Of a stretch of DNA of 64,000 nucleotides, positions 46,014 to 57,692 are shown in pieces; position 1 is the first letter of the stretch; each line of letters begins with the position of its first letter. The notes under the pieces are model-generated. The model was not told the DNA's origin and searched no databases. It saw nothing but the letters and a program-made list of their open reading frames with translations. A program made the translations under genes and the position numbers. Origin of the DNA: Escarpia spicata (lineage: Eukaryota; Annelida; Polychaeta; Sabellida; Siboglinidae); contig OZ023205.1 of the NCBI GenBank assembly GCA_963995525.1, forward strand, positions 61,654,104 through 61,718,103. The letters run 5' to 3'.

Positions 46014-49000
46014 ATGTCTGCTGCAGGTATAACAGATGTAAGTAACAGCGATATATTAAAGATCGTGCTGCATACATAGATTGTTAAAGGCATTAAAGTA
46101 TCGTCCAGTAAAGAGTTCGTAGGCGTCAATGACCAGCCGTGTTTTGTTGTAACTGTAAGGAAACTGATGTTTGAACTAGTGAACATATGTGACGTTCTAA
46201 CTAAAGAACGTTACACTTACGGTGGACATCTGCCAGTGAGTGAATGCTATGTGAAAGAAAGTATTCACAAGTAATAACTGTAATGCTATGTATGTTGCAA
46301 ACACTGTAAACAAACCGTTTTGCCTAGGCTTGGTCTTGGCGGGACCGGTTTAAAAATTAAACTTTAGTAAGTTTAGACTTAGTCTTTAGATGTTTGTGGG
46401 TAATCTTGTAAAGAATTTCTCTTGTACTAACCGGGTCCTTATCACATATATATTTAATACTTATCACGTTTGAACTATCAATGGTTGTCAGTTCTACATC
46501 CATTGACTTGAGGTACAAAAACGAAATGCTAGAGCCTAGTTGACAAATACTGAAATAGTACTGTATTGTGCATTTGCCATTGAATATCAGTTGTTTTGCT
46601 TTTTGGTATCATTGATATAAAATGCTCAGTCAAGTAACACTTATTAAAAATAATCCATAACTTCCAATTTACACTAGTTAATTTTAATTACACAACGAAC
46701 AGCAATGGTATAGAAAATGTAGAGGAAAAATTGCATTATTTCTTATGTATGCCACCAAACTAACATTGGCAATTTATCATGTTGATGTTGCTTGTTACAA
46801 TGTAGGTTTGCTTTGTTGTCCAACAGTTGGAAGAGTATAAAGCCTTTTGCAAGACACAGGTAAGTACCAAGCTTCAAGGCTTTTCTGTACATAATCACAT
46901 GGAGAAATTTACTACTGAATCTTTTTCAGCCACGTTTGCTCTACTGTTTGGACTCAGGCCTCTCACAATGAATGCCACTTTGTCCAGTGCTTCGCACTCC
47001 TATAATCGTGTACTTCTCATTTTTTCTTTAAACTCTTTCTGGCTTGGTGTCATTCCTTTAGTTTAGAACTAATAATGTGGTTGCCACGCAGTTACATAAC
47101 CTTATTAACTATTTTATTTCAACTATATAATTTCAAATAACAACTGTACCACATTCTGGTTCTTGTATCCAGTGTATAAACACCTCTCTATCCACTCCTG
47201 TGACTGAACTATCTTGGCCATTTTCAACTGTGTGTTTAGCTCAGCTTTAATTCATGATTTCTCAATTGAATCTAACTTACTGCGTGAGGCGTACAGTTAG
47301 AATGGTTCGATAGAATATTGTTTTCTACCAAACCTCATATAGTTTGTTATCCATGATAAAAAACACATTCTAATAGTTTCATCTTTACCGCATTTAAATA
47401 GTCAATAAGCATGTCACTGTGGACATGTCACTCATGATACCAGTGCACAAAAATTGCTAACTAGTAAACTTCAGAAATGTTGAAAAGAAATTAAATGTTT
47501 TTGCTATTCCCGACCAGTCCCAACTGCCAAATACTCGTTGGGTCATTTGTTTAATTTTCCAGATTGAAAATCATTGAAATACACAGATATACATAAGTGT
47601 TATGGCAAAGAATATAAAATAAAAACCATCACAATAATGTTTACAAGCTATATTTACAATAGTTATGGTTACGCATTTCACATGTGACCTACATTTTTAT
47701 GGTGGCCTTGACCAAAACCCTATTCATGTTTCGTATGAATTAGGTAAATGTTGACAATTATGAGCGACCCCTTTGGCAAAGGAAGAACAACAAAAGGGAC
47801 TGCTTCCGCTTTCCTTTTCCACACCCTCTCCCTTCTTGTCAATGGGTATATTACTTGGTATCAAAATGTACTGGAATCAGTCAATATTCATCATATTTAT
47901 TTTGCAATTAGTACATTTAGCTTCTTTTTTATTCAGGCATAACATTTTTTTAGTAGTCAATCTGTTTTAAATTAATGAATAAAACTTGTGATATAAATAT
48001 TTTTAAAAAGAAAAGTAATACAGTATAAGGTCACTAAATAGTGACCTTATACTGTAGTCAGTCAATAGATCTTGGGCCCAAGCACAGAAGCTGTTTGGAT
48101 GATTAATTTTTATATCGTAGAAAACCAAACATTCCCTGAATGTAATAGAGGAATTATAAATACAAAAAGAAAATTTGAGCTGTTACTTATTTGACATTTA
48201 TTTTGTAAATAATATATAACAAGAATTTATAGGCTGTACACATACTATAAATCCCTGATGTCTGGTTTGCATTTCTGAAATACGCATTCCAGGTTTTAGG
48301 GAAATTTTAAATAGAATCTAGAAAACCCACAGGTTATAGATGTTTGCAGAGTATGGATTTACAGACATGAGATTTCACCAGTTGTATTCAGTTACTATTA
48401 AGTATTTTAGCTAACATTATACGATCTACTTAAGATGCATTCAGGGATCATGTGTAAGTCATGTCAAGTTAGATGACATACCTAGTTCTTGTATTCTTGT
48501 TAATTTGATATCTGAGTACAGTTGAAAAAGTAAGTGACTGTGTGTGTATAGGTTAAGATTATGTTGACACAGTTATGGTTGACTATTAGTACTGTCCACT
48601 GTGTAAACAAATTATGTTAAGTCATAGTTAGTTTGTAAATAATTATTAACCAAAATTTGAATGAGTTCGAAGACAAAGCCTTCAGTTCTGACTGTTGTAA
48701 TTTATATTAAGTTTTGCCTATTGTATTGTATAATGTATTGGTATGTATGAAGACAAAATTACAATATAATTTTGTTTTTCTGTCACAAAATTTATATAAA
48801 TATTACTACGTACACTGTATTACATTTGATATGTTTGTTTTTCTCAGGGTGAACAGTTAGTAAGGGTTGTATTACATTTGATATGTTTGTTTTTCTCAGG
48901 GTGAACAGTTAGTAAGGGTTGTATTCCCCAAGAAAGTGCTCGAGCTCAATGCCTTGTTGAATGTAAGTGCTGCTATTGGTAATTAGGAGTCTATTTTGTG

Positions 49001-52000
49001 GCATTTCTCGCATAAAAGAGTGTAATTGTTTTTGAAGTGGCACAATGAAACTTGTAATTTGTTAAATTGATGGCCATTAAACATTGTATATTGTTAAAAT
49101 AATGTAATATATATATAGTGTTACCTCTCAAGAAAACTGTATACACTATTAACAACTGGTAAATATGTACAATATCAATAACTGAGAAAACGGATCGTCT
49201 GTCCAATCAAGGATTGTTAAAGTAGTTATTAGTTAGGAGACACCAACATGTGTCGAAGCTGAGTTAGCTGACAAGATAGTGTCAAATCTTTGTCTTAACA
49301 AGACCTTTCTTTCATAAGCTGTTGAATTTTTAGAAGTTTGTAGGTAGTTGTAAATTATACCACATTGTTTACAACCTTGCTCAATTCCAACATTGAGTGT
49401 ATGGATATATTTTTGCTGCATACTGTGATCTTGAAAGAACTTAAGTTTGCATAGATTAGCAATCGTGTTGCTTTTGCATTACCAATAAATACTTGCTTTT
49501 GCATTACAAATAAATACTTTAACCTTAATGTGCTAACATTTTTATATTTAATTTTACAGTGATATGTGCAGTTGTGCATGTAGCTGTCCACACAACACAT
49601 AGGAACAACTACTTAGAATATAAAATGTCAGCTGTGTTAGATTGAAAGCCATCTTGTAAACACATGATTCAGTTTAGGATGTCTCACTAAGAATCATGTT
49701 TGTTTTGTTACAGTCAGAGAAGTTTAGCTCTGATCGGCTGCCGGACATCAAATGTGATATAAACATCACAGTGCCTGAACAACTTGTAGCAAATGACATG
49801 TTGTTGGAGGTAAACATCCATGGCTGTTTGAATAATCTCATAATTTCATAGTTACTTTGTTGTTGCGCAGACTTGTTTATGAAAGGTGGGGCAATAATTG
49901 AACAGCATGAACATCTGCTAGCCTTGGTAAATTGTGTCATCTGCAATGTATGAAATAATAACCACATAATTTACCAAATAATTGCTGTTTTGTTCTATAT
50001 TAATGACTCAACTTTGACCAACTTTGCGCATTCTTGGTACGTTTATGGAGTGTAAGAAAATGTTTTATTTTATCTCAGACAAATTTATGTGATATTGTGC
50101 ATCTTGTATATGGTAAAAAGCCTAGAGAACTCATAGGATATCATAACTCATTGATTGACCAAATGTATCTACAAAAACAATTTGTGAAGCAGTAAGGCAG
50201 CCCTCCCTCCACCTATTTGGCTACAGTATTTCCTTTGTGACACAGTTTTTCTCGAGAGCAATACAGATCTATGCCATAAAAGTAAGTGGCACAGTTTAAA
50301 ATATACAGTGAAAACAACTTCTGGTCAGATATTGTGCAGTTATGGCCCAAAGAAATGTATTCTCATTAAGACTTGTATTATCTTTTTCAGCCGTCATTAA
50401 AGAAGAGAAAGCATGATCCCAACTCTGTCACAGATGTCCCCCTTCCAGGTATGTACTCGACAAGATATTTAGTAGTTGGCAATGCTCCTGTCAGACGATT
50501 CTTGTTTGGGTAGATAGTAACAACATGACAGGGTTATAACTTCTCTGCATTGTTATACAACCGTTATACACACGTTTGACATATAGTGATATAGCGAGCA
50601 ATACACTGTTGAACTTGTAATATTCAAACATAGCCTATGGGAATGATTATAATCCATGGTTGTTTCAACAGATAATAATATATATATTCGCTATTGAAGA
50701 AAACCAGCTGTTGAAACCAGAACCCTTCCATCTGGAGATTGTAAGCCTTGCACACAGATTAGTAGTAAAACCTGTTTTAATCCATCAAATTACAATATAT
50801 CTCTGCCTAGTCTGAGCTCGAAATACGGAAATAACCCCTCCTGGAAAATAAAAGCTCCCCATAAAAAAATAGCCTACTCGACTAATAGATTCAGACAGGT
50901 ACACGAAGGGTTGATCTTGTGCAATGTTTGTGTTGATGTCTGATTGCAGTAGAATGTAGTAGAAAGTTTCAGCCTCCAGAGCCATGTTGTCAGGACTCGG
51001 ATTGTATTCGAGTGTTTGATGTAGTTTCAGCCTCCAGGGCCATGTTACTGCAGCAGGCTACGATTCCATGTAACAAACTCCTCGTGGAGCTCATCGACAC
51101 TGTCAAACCCTGCATCAGAGAACTTATTGACCACGCCAATCTTGTAAGTTGTGCGCACACTTTCTACGTACAGTGAAACCTGTCTAAACGGATACCTGTC
51201 CGCAACAAAATACCTATCTACCTGGTAGTAGTAGTATCTGCAAAAGACACATACTTGAAAGTCCTAGTTTCCATAGCCCACTGCCTTTCCATTGGGATGA
51301 CGTGGTCATCCAGGAGATACAGTACAGTCCCGATGATGTCCACTATGGAGAGGATTTACTGTACAGAGGTATTTTTGACCTGATTTTAAAATGTATGATA
51401 ATATATGGTTACTGACAAACTGAAATGCTCACCAGTGCAGAACTCGACATCTTAAATTGTGGTTAGTGCAGTGCTTCAGGTTTAAAAAAGCAGGCGAGCG
51501 ATTTATCAACAATATGCCAATTAGTTAAGCGCGAGCAATATATTAGTTTTTTATCCACTAGGTGGCGTTCCTGTTTGTTCGTCTGGTGACACTACTGTCC
51601 AGTCATGACAAAATGCAATCATGGCTAGCCATGCCATAGCGGTATCCATTATGCAAGATTAATTCGATCGGGTCAATTCGGGACTTCAAACGTTGGCACA
51701 GATTGAAAAGTGACATGCTAATAAAACAGTTGAGACAGGAAGTACTAGTGATGATGTTACAGAAAATGACAGCAGTGTAACGACTCTGATGATTAAGTTG
51801 TTTTGTTTATGGGACCGACGCTAGCAGTTGACACGGTTTCGATATCACCGCTACCCAGTGTGGAAAATTGCATCTGATTAATGATCTGTGACTGTAAAAC
51901 GACAGCCGGCCGACAAGAATCCCGTTAAGCAATAAGCAAACTCCAAATCATGGCTCTGGAAATGTCAGCAACTGCTCGCCAACGCTAATTTATGTGACAA

Positions 52001-55000
52001 GTACAGACTTTCTTTCAAACAAATGTGTATATTTTGTCACTAGAGGGCACCACGTGCAGCAGGTCTGGTGATGCCATCGATAATTTCAATTAGCACGAGC
52101 GATAAATCGCTCCCTAGATGAGCAATTAGCGAGAGCGATAGGGGGCGAGAGAACGATAGGGGGCGAGAGCTATCACTCGCCTAAAAAATAATGCACTGTT
52201 ACTGTTAAAATTCAAATGCAATTTTTTGGTGGATCCCTAAGAGTGGCCACCATTTCATGTATGATTCTCATAATCTTTTAAGTTCTCATTTTTATAATGA
52301 TCGGATATGTTGTATTTAGTTGCTTATGTGGAACTACATAATTTTACAAAATTTGTAAAAGTACATTAATTATTGTACGTAACAAGTCAAGATTATTATC
52401 ACCCCTTGGACTGCAGCTTTGAAGTAAGGTGCAAATTTGTTTTTAGACAGTTTGAAAAGTTAGATGTTTTAATGGCAGGTTCAGTAGAAATTTTCGGATT
52501 TTTGAAAATAAAATGAGTTTTGAGTTATTGAAATTTTTATGTCTAAAAATTACTCAACTTCCCATTCATATACGTTAAACTACCGAAAAAAACCTGTTTA
52601 TGTCACAAAACATGCATTTTGTGTGATGCCTATCATTGCTAAGTCTTTGTTTTTGTCAAACGAAGCGTGAATAATCGAACATTATGCAATTTTCCGCGAT
52701 TGATTGCGTCGCGAAAAATACTGCCATTCCATCATGGCGCATATCACGGGAAAGCCCTGTTTTCGCTCTGTATGATGATATAAACTATTTTAAGATGGCA
52801 CCGCTGCTGCCTGAATAATCCAGCCTATAAACGACCGCCTCTCTTGCCGCTTCGGGGACAAAGGAATGGATAACCCTACAACGATTGGTCAGGCTGCATC
52901 ACGTGATGACAGATGTTCTGATTGGTTGTAATACGTCCAACCTATGACGTCAGCTTGTAATACCAGCTACATTCGACAGGATTGACATTTTATTCTCCGT
53001 GTTTCTTTAGCTTTCTAAAACGGCATTATGCCGTTTGGTCGAAAGTGAGTGAGTGGTTTCCGTGCCGCAAAGCGACGCAATATTGCACAGCTGCAGTTAG
53101 CACGTGAAAGAAAGACTGCAAGTTGAATTTGTTGTTGAATATGTGACGACGACGTGTTCGGGTCTGACCACGATGACAGGCCCAGAGGCAGAGCAGTGGC
53201 TGTGTCAACAGCACCCAGAGTAAGGACAATTTCTGTGTTTTATATGTTCTCGATAACACTGACAGTGTAAATAATACATATATATTCATGTTGTCTCCAC
53301 AGTTAGTCTTTGAACCCTGTATCAAGAAATTATTTGACGTTTGCCTATAATTTTATATTCATGGTCTTGTTGGTGTTCAGCCATCCAGGGACTATCCAGG
53401 CACGCCAGAACCATTATAGTTGACATAAAATAAAAGTGATAATTATGTACGTGCTCAGATTATGTTGTTTTAGGGATGACAGTTATACTTTGTACATTAT
53501 TCTATGGAATTATGTTTTATATTAGTACAACTTGCCTTGGTATGTCCCTTTTTGACATACAGTTACACTCTATATAATTCAGTACTAATAAAATAAACAA
53601 AAGGCGCAACATAAACTACAGTCACAGAATAATAGTACTGGGGAGGGGCTTTTATTGTTAGTAATACTTGTGTTCATGAAATACATTGGTATTGTGTACT
53701 TGTTTCTTAGCGTCAACTTGGCTGTCAGTGTCACCCGATCCGTCTCAGACTGTCTGTGACTGAGCGGAAGTTTGGCTACACGGATCTTCTGGATGAGATG
53801 GGGGCCTCACACTTTCCGGATGCTGCAACTGAGCGGAAGTTTGGCTACACGGATCTTCTGGATGAGATGGGGGTCTCACACTTCCCGGATTAGGATGAAG
53901 GAGATACTTGTGCAGATCTGCCGACTGTACTTGTACGCGGCGCCATGTTGCTGTCGCGAACCTGCCGTGCTCTTCTTCTCTTCTTCAGTGAACTTTATTT
54001 AGGTTACAATGAACTTTATCTGAGCTCCAGTGAACTAGATTTGTGCTCCAGTGAACTTTATCTGTGCTCCTGTGAACTTTATCTGTATAAATGTTGGAAT
54101 GATGTGCTATTTTACAAATACGGTTTCCTGTTCTGTAATGTTTTTGCTACATTGCTTTGTTTGACATATTACTATGCTGTTCAAATCACTTTGAACTATG
54201 CCATTTGATAGATTATACATAGAGTAACATGTGTACAAAGTTTCAATCACTTAGGTTGCTTTTTAGGTGTTGAAAAGTGTGTACAAATGTAACTAAACTT
54301 TGAACGCGATTTTCTCAGAAACATGATTTCACTCACACCAGCCGTCTTCTTGTTTATTTATCTGAGTAACTGCTTGACAGATTTGCTTGAAACTTGCTAC
54401 AATGTATTTTGACATTATGCCCCTGGTAGCCAGCAAGCTACTTTTTCAAAAGCAAGGCATGTTTTTTAATAAAATGAGTTGCTAGTAAAAACAATTCGGG
54501 AACAAATACATCTTTTTTTTTAAATCATTAAAAAAAAATACAAAATGTATCTTGCTGGTTACACTTAGGGTTATATGGAGTAACTACACACCACATTTGA
54601 GTAGTGTAAGTCCAGTAGTTACCAAGATATTTCAACGCATGCATTAAATCCAAGATGGCTGCCGTACTGTGGGAAAATCCCCCCGTAAAATTTGGAAAAA
54701 AATTCCACACCTTCCCATTAGGTGGACTATCAATCTGTCAAAGTTTCAGTTCTGTAGAATAAGTAACAATGAAGTTATAAAATAACATACGTTTAGACCC
54801 AAGCCTCCCCTTAAACCTGTAAACAATATGTGGTCTTTATTTGCAGATAAAGATGTGGATTGCCTACTTGATTCCGCGGATAGAAGACGGAAATAACTTT
54901 GGTGTCTCTGTCCAGGTGAGAAGTCATACTAAGTGTCAACTGGTGTTGTTATAAGTCCATGTAGAAGGTGAAGATTACTACATGTCTAGTAATCATGTGA

Positions 55001-57692
55001 AATAAAAAGGCTAGCTTTGCGTCTAAATGAGAACTAATTTTTACTGATTTTGTTTGAAGATAAATACTTATTTTTTCAAACCCAATCAGTGTTATTGCAT
55101 AATAATGGTAATATCTAGCTGAGATAACCAGTTCACATATAACGTCCAGTCATCCTTTTTCCTATAAAAATGGGAATATTTCTGCTTTTTTCTTTACTTC
55201 CTGGAAACAGTCTTTTTTTCAAATCAACTCAAGTTCCTTCAGCTAGAATTCTAATTGTTTTCACCCGAGTTGTATGAAACAAAATGTTTTGATTAACTGT
55301 GCTAACTCAGATTTTGATGCAGCATGTGACTTATGTAAATTCGTACTTGATAAGAAACAACATACAAGTAACCGTTTAATTTTTTGTCTGGTCACTAGGA
55401 GGACACACTGTCAGAAGCCCGCCAGGTGGAGTCGGAAGCAGCCACATACCTCGATCAAATCTCTCGCTATTTCATCACCCGCGGTAAAGTCATCTCGAAG
55501 ATCGTAAAATATCCACACGTGGTATGTGCCTCTTTATAAAGCGAAAGATATTCCGTTTTTCTGTTGTCTTAATTATTTAATTAGAATTGGTGCCGATTCT
55601 ATGTTTCTGCCATCTACCTCAAAAACTAGGAAGTTATAATAAAATTGTCAGTTCAAGACTGTTGACAGTGTGTAATGACTAATTGATTTTTTATGCGTCT
55701 TTATTTAAACACGTTTCACACCATTTATGGAATTTCGACAAATTACCCTTTTTGTACATGTTTTTAGTCAATCTAAGTTTTTATTTCAAACAATCTATAA
55801 AAGATAATTTGTCACCAACAGTTCCAGGTACATGCTACCAAATAAGGTAAATTTGGCTAAATTGGTAGCATTAAGCGCATTTGAAACAACTTATAATTTT
55901 TTTATAACTTTAAATGTAATTGGTATCATCAACAAATATTTGCATCACTTTGGATGTTGTCAACAATTTCCATGCACTCTGTTGATTGTGCGATATTGTC
56001 TATATGTAAATGTTTATAGTAATTTCCTTGGAGAAATGTATGAATACTTTAAAATCCCCAAAAGGGGTCAGGTAGAGAAATATAAATAATTTTCAATGCA
56101 ATTTTTGTCTGGTTCCAGGAAGATTACAGACGAACCGTGATTGAACTCGACGAGAAAGAGTTTATCAGCATGCGACTGGTCTTGTGTGAACTGAGAAACC
56201 AATATGTAAGTAGATAGAAGCTGGGGACAGTGTGCGACAAGGTTTAATATATCAAAGATCAGCTGGGCCTGTAACCTGAACATATTGTGGGCCCGTCAAA
56301 GGATTTGAAGGCCCAACAATATGGTTTGCCCATTTTTTTGCAGTCTTACTGTTGTACTCAGGGCCCCTTGTTACTCATCATTACTACTCCCTACTTCCAC
56401 CACTGCACTGTTATTCTTATACTTCCAGTTGTGTATCGAATACAATTTAAGGTACCGACTATTACGTAATATGCACTTTCCACATAACATAAATTCTATT
56501 CCCACCCTAAATCTTTGGCATTCCTTTGCACCAGTGATGACTCCGCCTGTTCTTGATTTAGCCTGATAATTCTTGTTTTGCTCTCTCTTAGCTCAGATTC
56601 CTTGGGATACAGGCACCACAGATGTCTATCATTATATCTCGCATACGTCATCTGGCTTTTACTATTCTTCGTTCTCAGGTCAACTCCACCCCAACGTCAT
56701 CCACCCTCTTTGCTCCTATAATTCTCCGGATTTACTTTTTCTCACAAACGTGCAAACTGTGTTGTTGACGCTCTGTCAATGCCACCGTTTCCAGTCCTTG
56801 TAGTTAAGCCAGTGCAATACATAATCTGTATACAGGTGTACATCCTTTTTCGATGTGTTTTATATTTTCCAGTCTAATATGCCGCTGATGTGCACAAAGC
56901 CAGAATCTACATCGATCTCCACCCTATGTAGAATGCTGCCTGGGGGCCGAGTCACTAACATTCCTACGAGCTCATAAGCCCGATATTACTCTGATAACTC
57001 ATAAGATCAGGACACGTACTTTCACTAGTGTGTCACAAAAATGGTGTCCTCTGTGATTAGCGCATAGTGAAGTGGTCTCTAGGTGTCATCATCACCACCA
57101 TAATAGTTTGCTTTAGGGGTCAACTTGGGAACATTGATGTCGGATATTTGATGAAGTTACTTTCTTAGGGGATTAGAGGCAGTTTCATGTGGTGTCAGAC
57201 GTCAATATTTTATGCTTCAGACTTTCATGCGCACACAGAAAATTATTGCATCGTTTCCTTCTTCGTTTTACACCACCACGAGACTAGCCTTGATTACCCA
57301 GGCGCTGTGGTTTATACTGTTAGCACCTGTGAAGTTGGGATTTTGTTTTGGGTTCAAATCCCCTTCCCAATATTCTTAATGTATTGATATCATCATATAA
57401 ATGTTTACACACTTTCATGTGAAGGGGGTTGGGGGGGGCTAAGGCAAGATGGAAGTTATTTAATGTGTGGTAGGATATTGATGTTCTGAGATGGCACCTT
57501 TGTCAAAGTAATTGTATCATCACTTTCGTGAGATATCTTTATTAGGTATGGTATAAGAATTTAGTAACAATTTTAAATTCAGAATTTACATGCTCTCTTT
57601 CTTGTTTGCAGTCCAGTCTCCACGATCTGATTATAAAGAATCTGGACAAGATCAAGAAGCCTCGAAATGCGAATACAGACAACATGTACTAG
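46014..57692 (+). CDS. PSME3: Proteasome activator complex subunit 3 (PA28-gamma/REG-gamma), ten exons
   Basis: Coding exons: 46014-46037, 46827-46859, 48900-48962, 49714-49809, 50391-50448, 51031-51143, 54847-54915, 55399-55521, 56119-56205, 57612-57692 (TAG). All junctions are GT-AG and phases fit, giving 248 residues (human about 254). The product forms a heptameric ring on the 20S proteasome, mainly in the nucleus, allowing ubiquitin-independent degradation. Diagnostic motifs: FPKKVLEL (N-terminal helix), KKRK in the variable loop (possible nuclear signal), the activation loop IPRIEDGNNFGVSVQ (about residues 138-152), SEAATYLDQISRYF, KYPHVEDYRRTV, and a C-terminal tyrosine. Exons 3 and 6 each have a duplicated acceptor just upstream. 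Introns carry several MITEs. It is convergent with the BTB zinc-finger gene. Invertebrates generally carry only the gamma type. Confidence 0.95.
46038..48815. other. PSME3 introns 1 and 2
   Basis: AT-rich intron sequence around exon 2 (46827-46859). Apart from the 34-bp palindromic insert at 48019-48056, no feature was supported. Confidence 0.5.
48019..48056. mobile_element. Miniature TA-flanked palindrome (tiny mariner-type MITE?)
   Basis: TACAGTATAAGGTCACTA (48019-48036), AA, then the exact complement (48039-48056). The form is TA-CAGT...ACTG-TA, as left by a Tc1/mariner-type element reduced to its two terminal repeats. It sits in PSME3 intron 2. Confidence 0.55.
48816..48919 (+). repeat. 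52-bp tandem duplication spanning the exon 3 acceptor of PSME3
   Basis: 48816-48867 and 48868-48919 are identical copies of a unit that includes the polypyrimidine tract TTTGTTTTTCTCAG and the first about 20 bases of exon 3. Two acceptors result, at 48847 and 48899. Only the downstream one keeps the PSME3 frame. Confidence 0.95.
50966..51047 (+). repeat. Duplicated 3' splice site and exon start at PSME3 exon 6
   Basis: AGTTTCAGCCTCCAGAGCCA (from 50965) recurs 58 bp later with one change (CCAGGG). The downstream AG at 51029-51030 is phase-compatible with exon 5 and leads into the conserved exon. The upstream copy would reach a TGA after 16 codons. Confidence 0.85.
51171..51361. mobile_element. 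Pogo/Tc1-type MITE in PSME3 intron 6
   Basis: The 191-bp segment is flanked by TA on both sides. The left end CAGTGAAACCTGTCTAAACG and the complement of the right end, CAGTAAATCCTCTCCATAGT, form imperfect inverted repeats of the CAGT-AAACCTSTCTAAA type known from Tigger/pogo-like elements. No transposase. Confidence 0.7.
51469..52198. mobile_element. hAT-like non-autonomous element in PSME3 intron 6
   Basis: A 730-bp segment begins CAGTGC...TTTAAAAAAGCAGGCGAGCGAT and ends, read on the other strand, CAGTGCATTATTTTTTAGGCGAGTGAT: imperfect inverted ends. Subterminal GCGAGCGAT / GCGAGAGCGATAGGGGG repeats crowd both ends. The adjacent TTAGTG and TTACTG may be a worn target duplication. No transposase frame. 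Confidence 0.6.
52700..53000 (+). promoter_or_regulatory. Promoter-like block inside PSME3 intron 6
   Basis: Over about 100 bp are two ATTGG (CCAAT) boxes (near 52883 and 52920), a CACGTG E-box (near 52900) and a full CRE TGACGTCA (near 52946). They are followed by a short untranslated-like stretch and ATG-CCG-TTT at 53028. It looks like the promoter of an inserted or nested transcription unit. Confidence 0.4.
53028..53893 (+). pseudogene. Nested gene remnant with a 23-residue tandem duplication
   Basis: From ATG 53028 the frame reads MPFGRK, a TGA, then a basic stretch AAKRRNIAQLQLARERKTAS and another stop. After a GTAAGG-like donor near 53219, an open 60-codon block (53711-53893) follows a CTTAG acceptor-like site. 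It contains two copies of TERKFGYTDLLDEMG-SHFPD in tandem (69-bp period, starting 53759 and 53828). The upstream stops suggest a pseudogene or transposon-derived gene. The family was not recognised. Confidence 0.4.
53894..54846. other. Rest of PSME3 intron 6
   Basis: Near 53990-54080 a GTGAACTTTATCTGTGCTCC-type unit recurs about four or five times with small changes. Otherwise AT-rich with poly-T and poly-A runs. Confidence 0.5.
56206..57611. other. PSME3 intron 9
   Basis: A 1.4-kb intron. No internal exon, repeat array or mobile element end was recognised. Confidence 0.45.
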
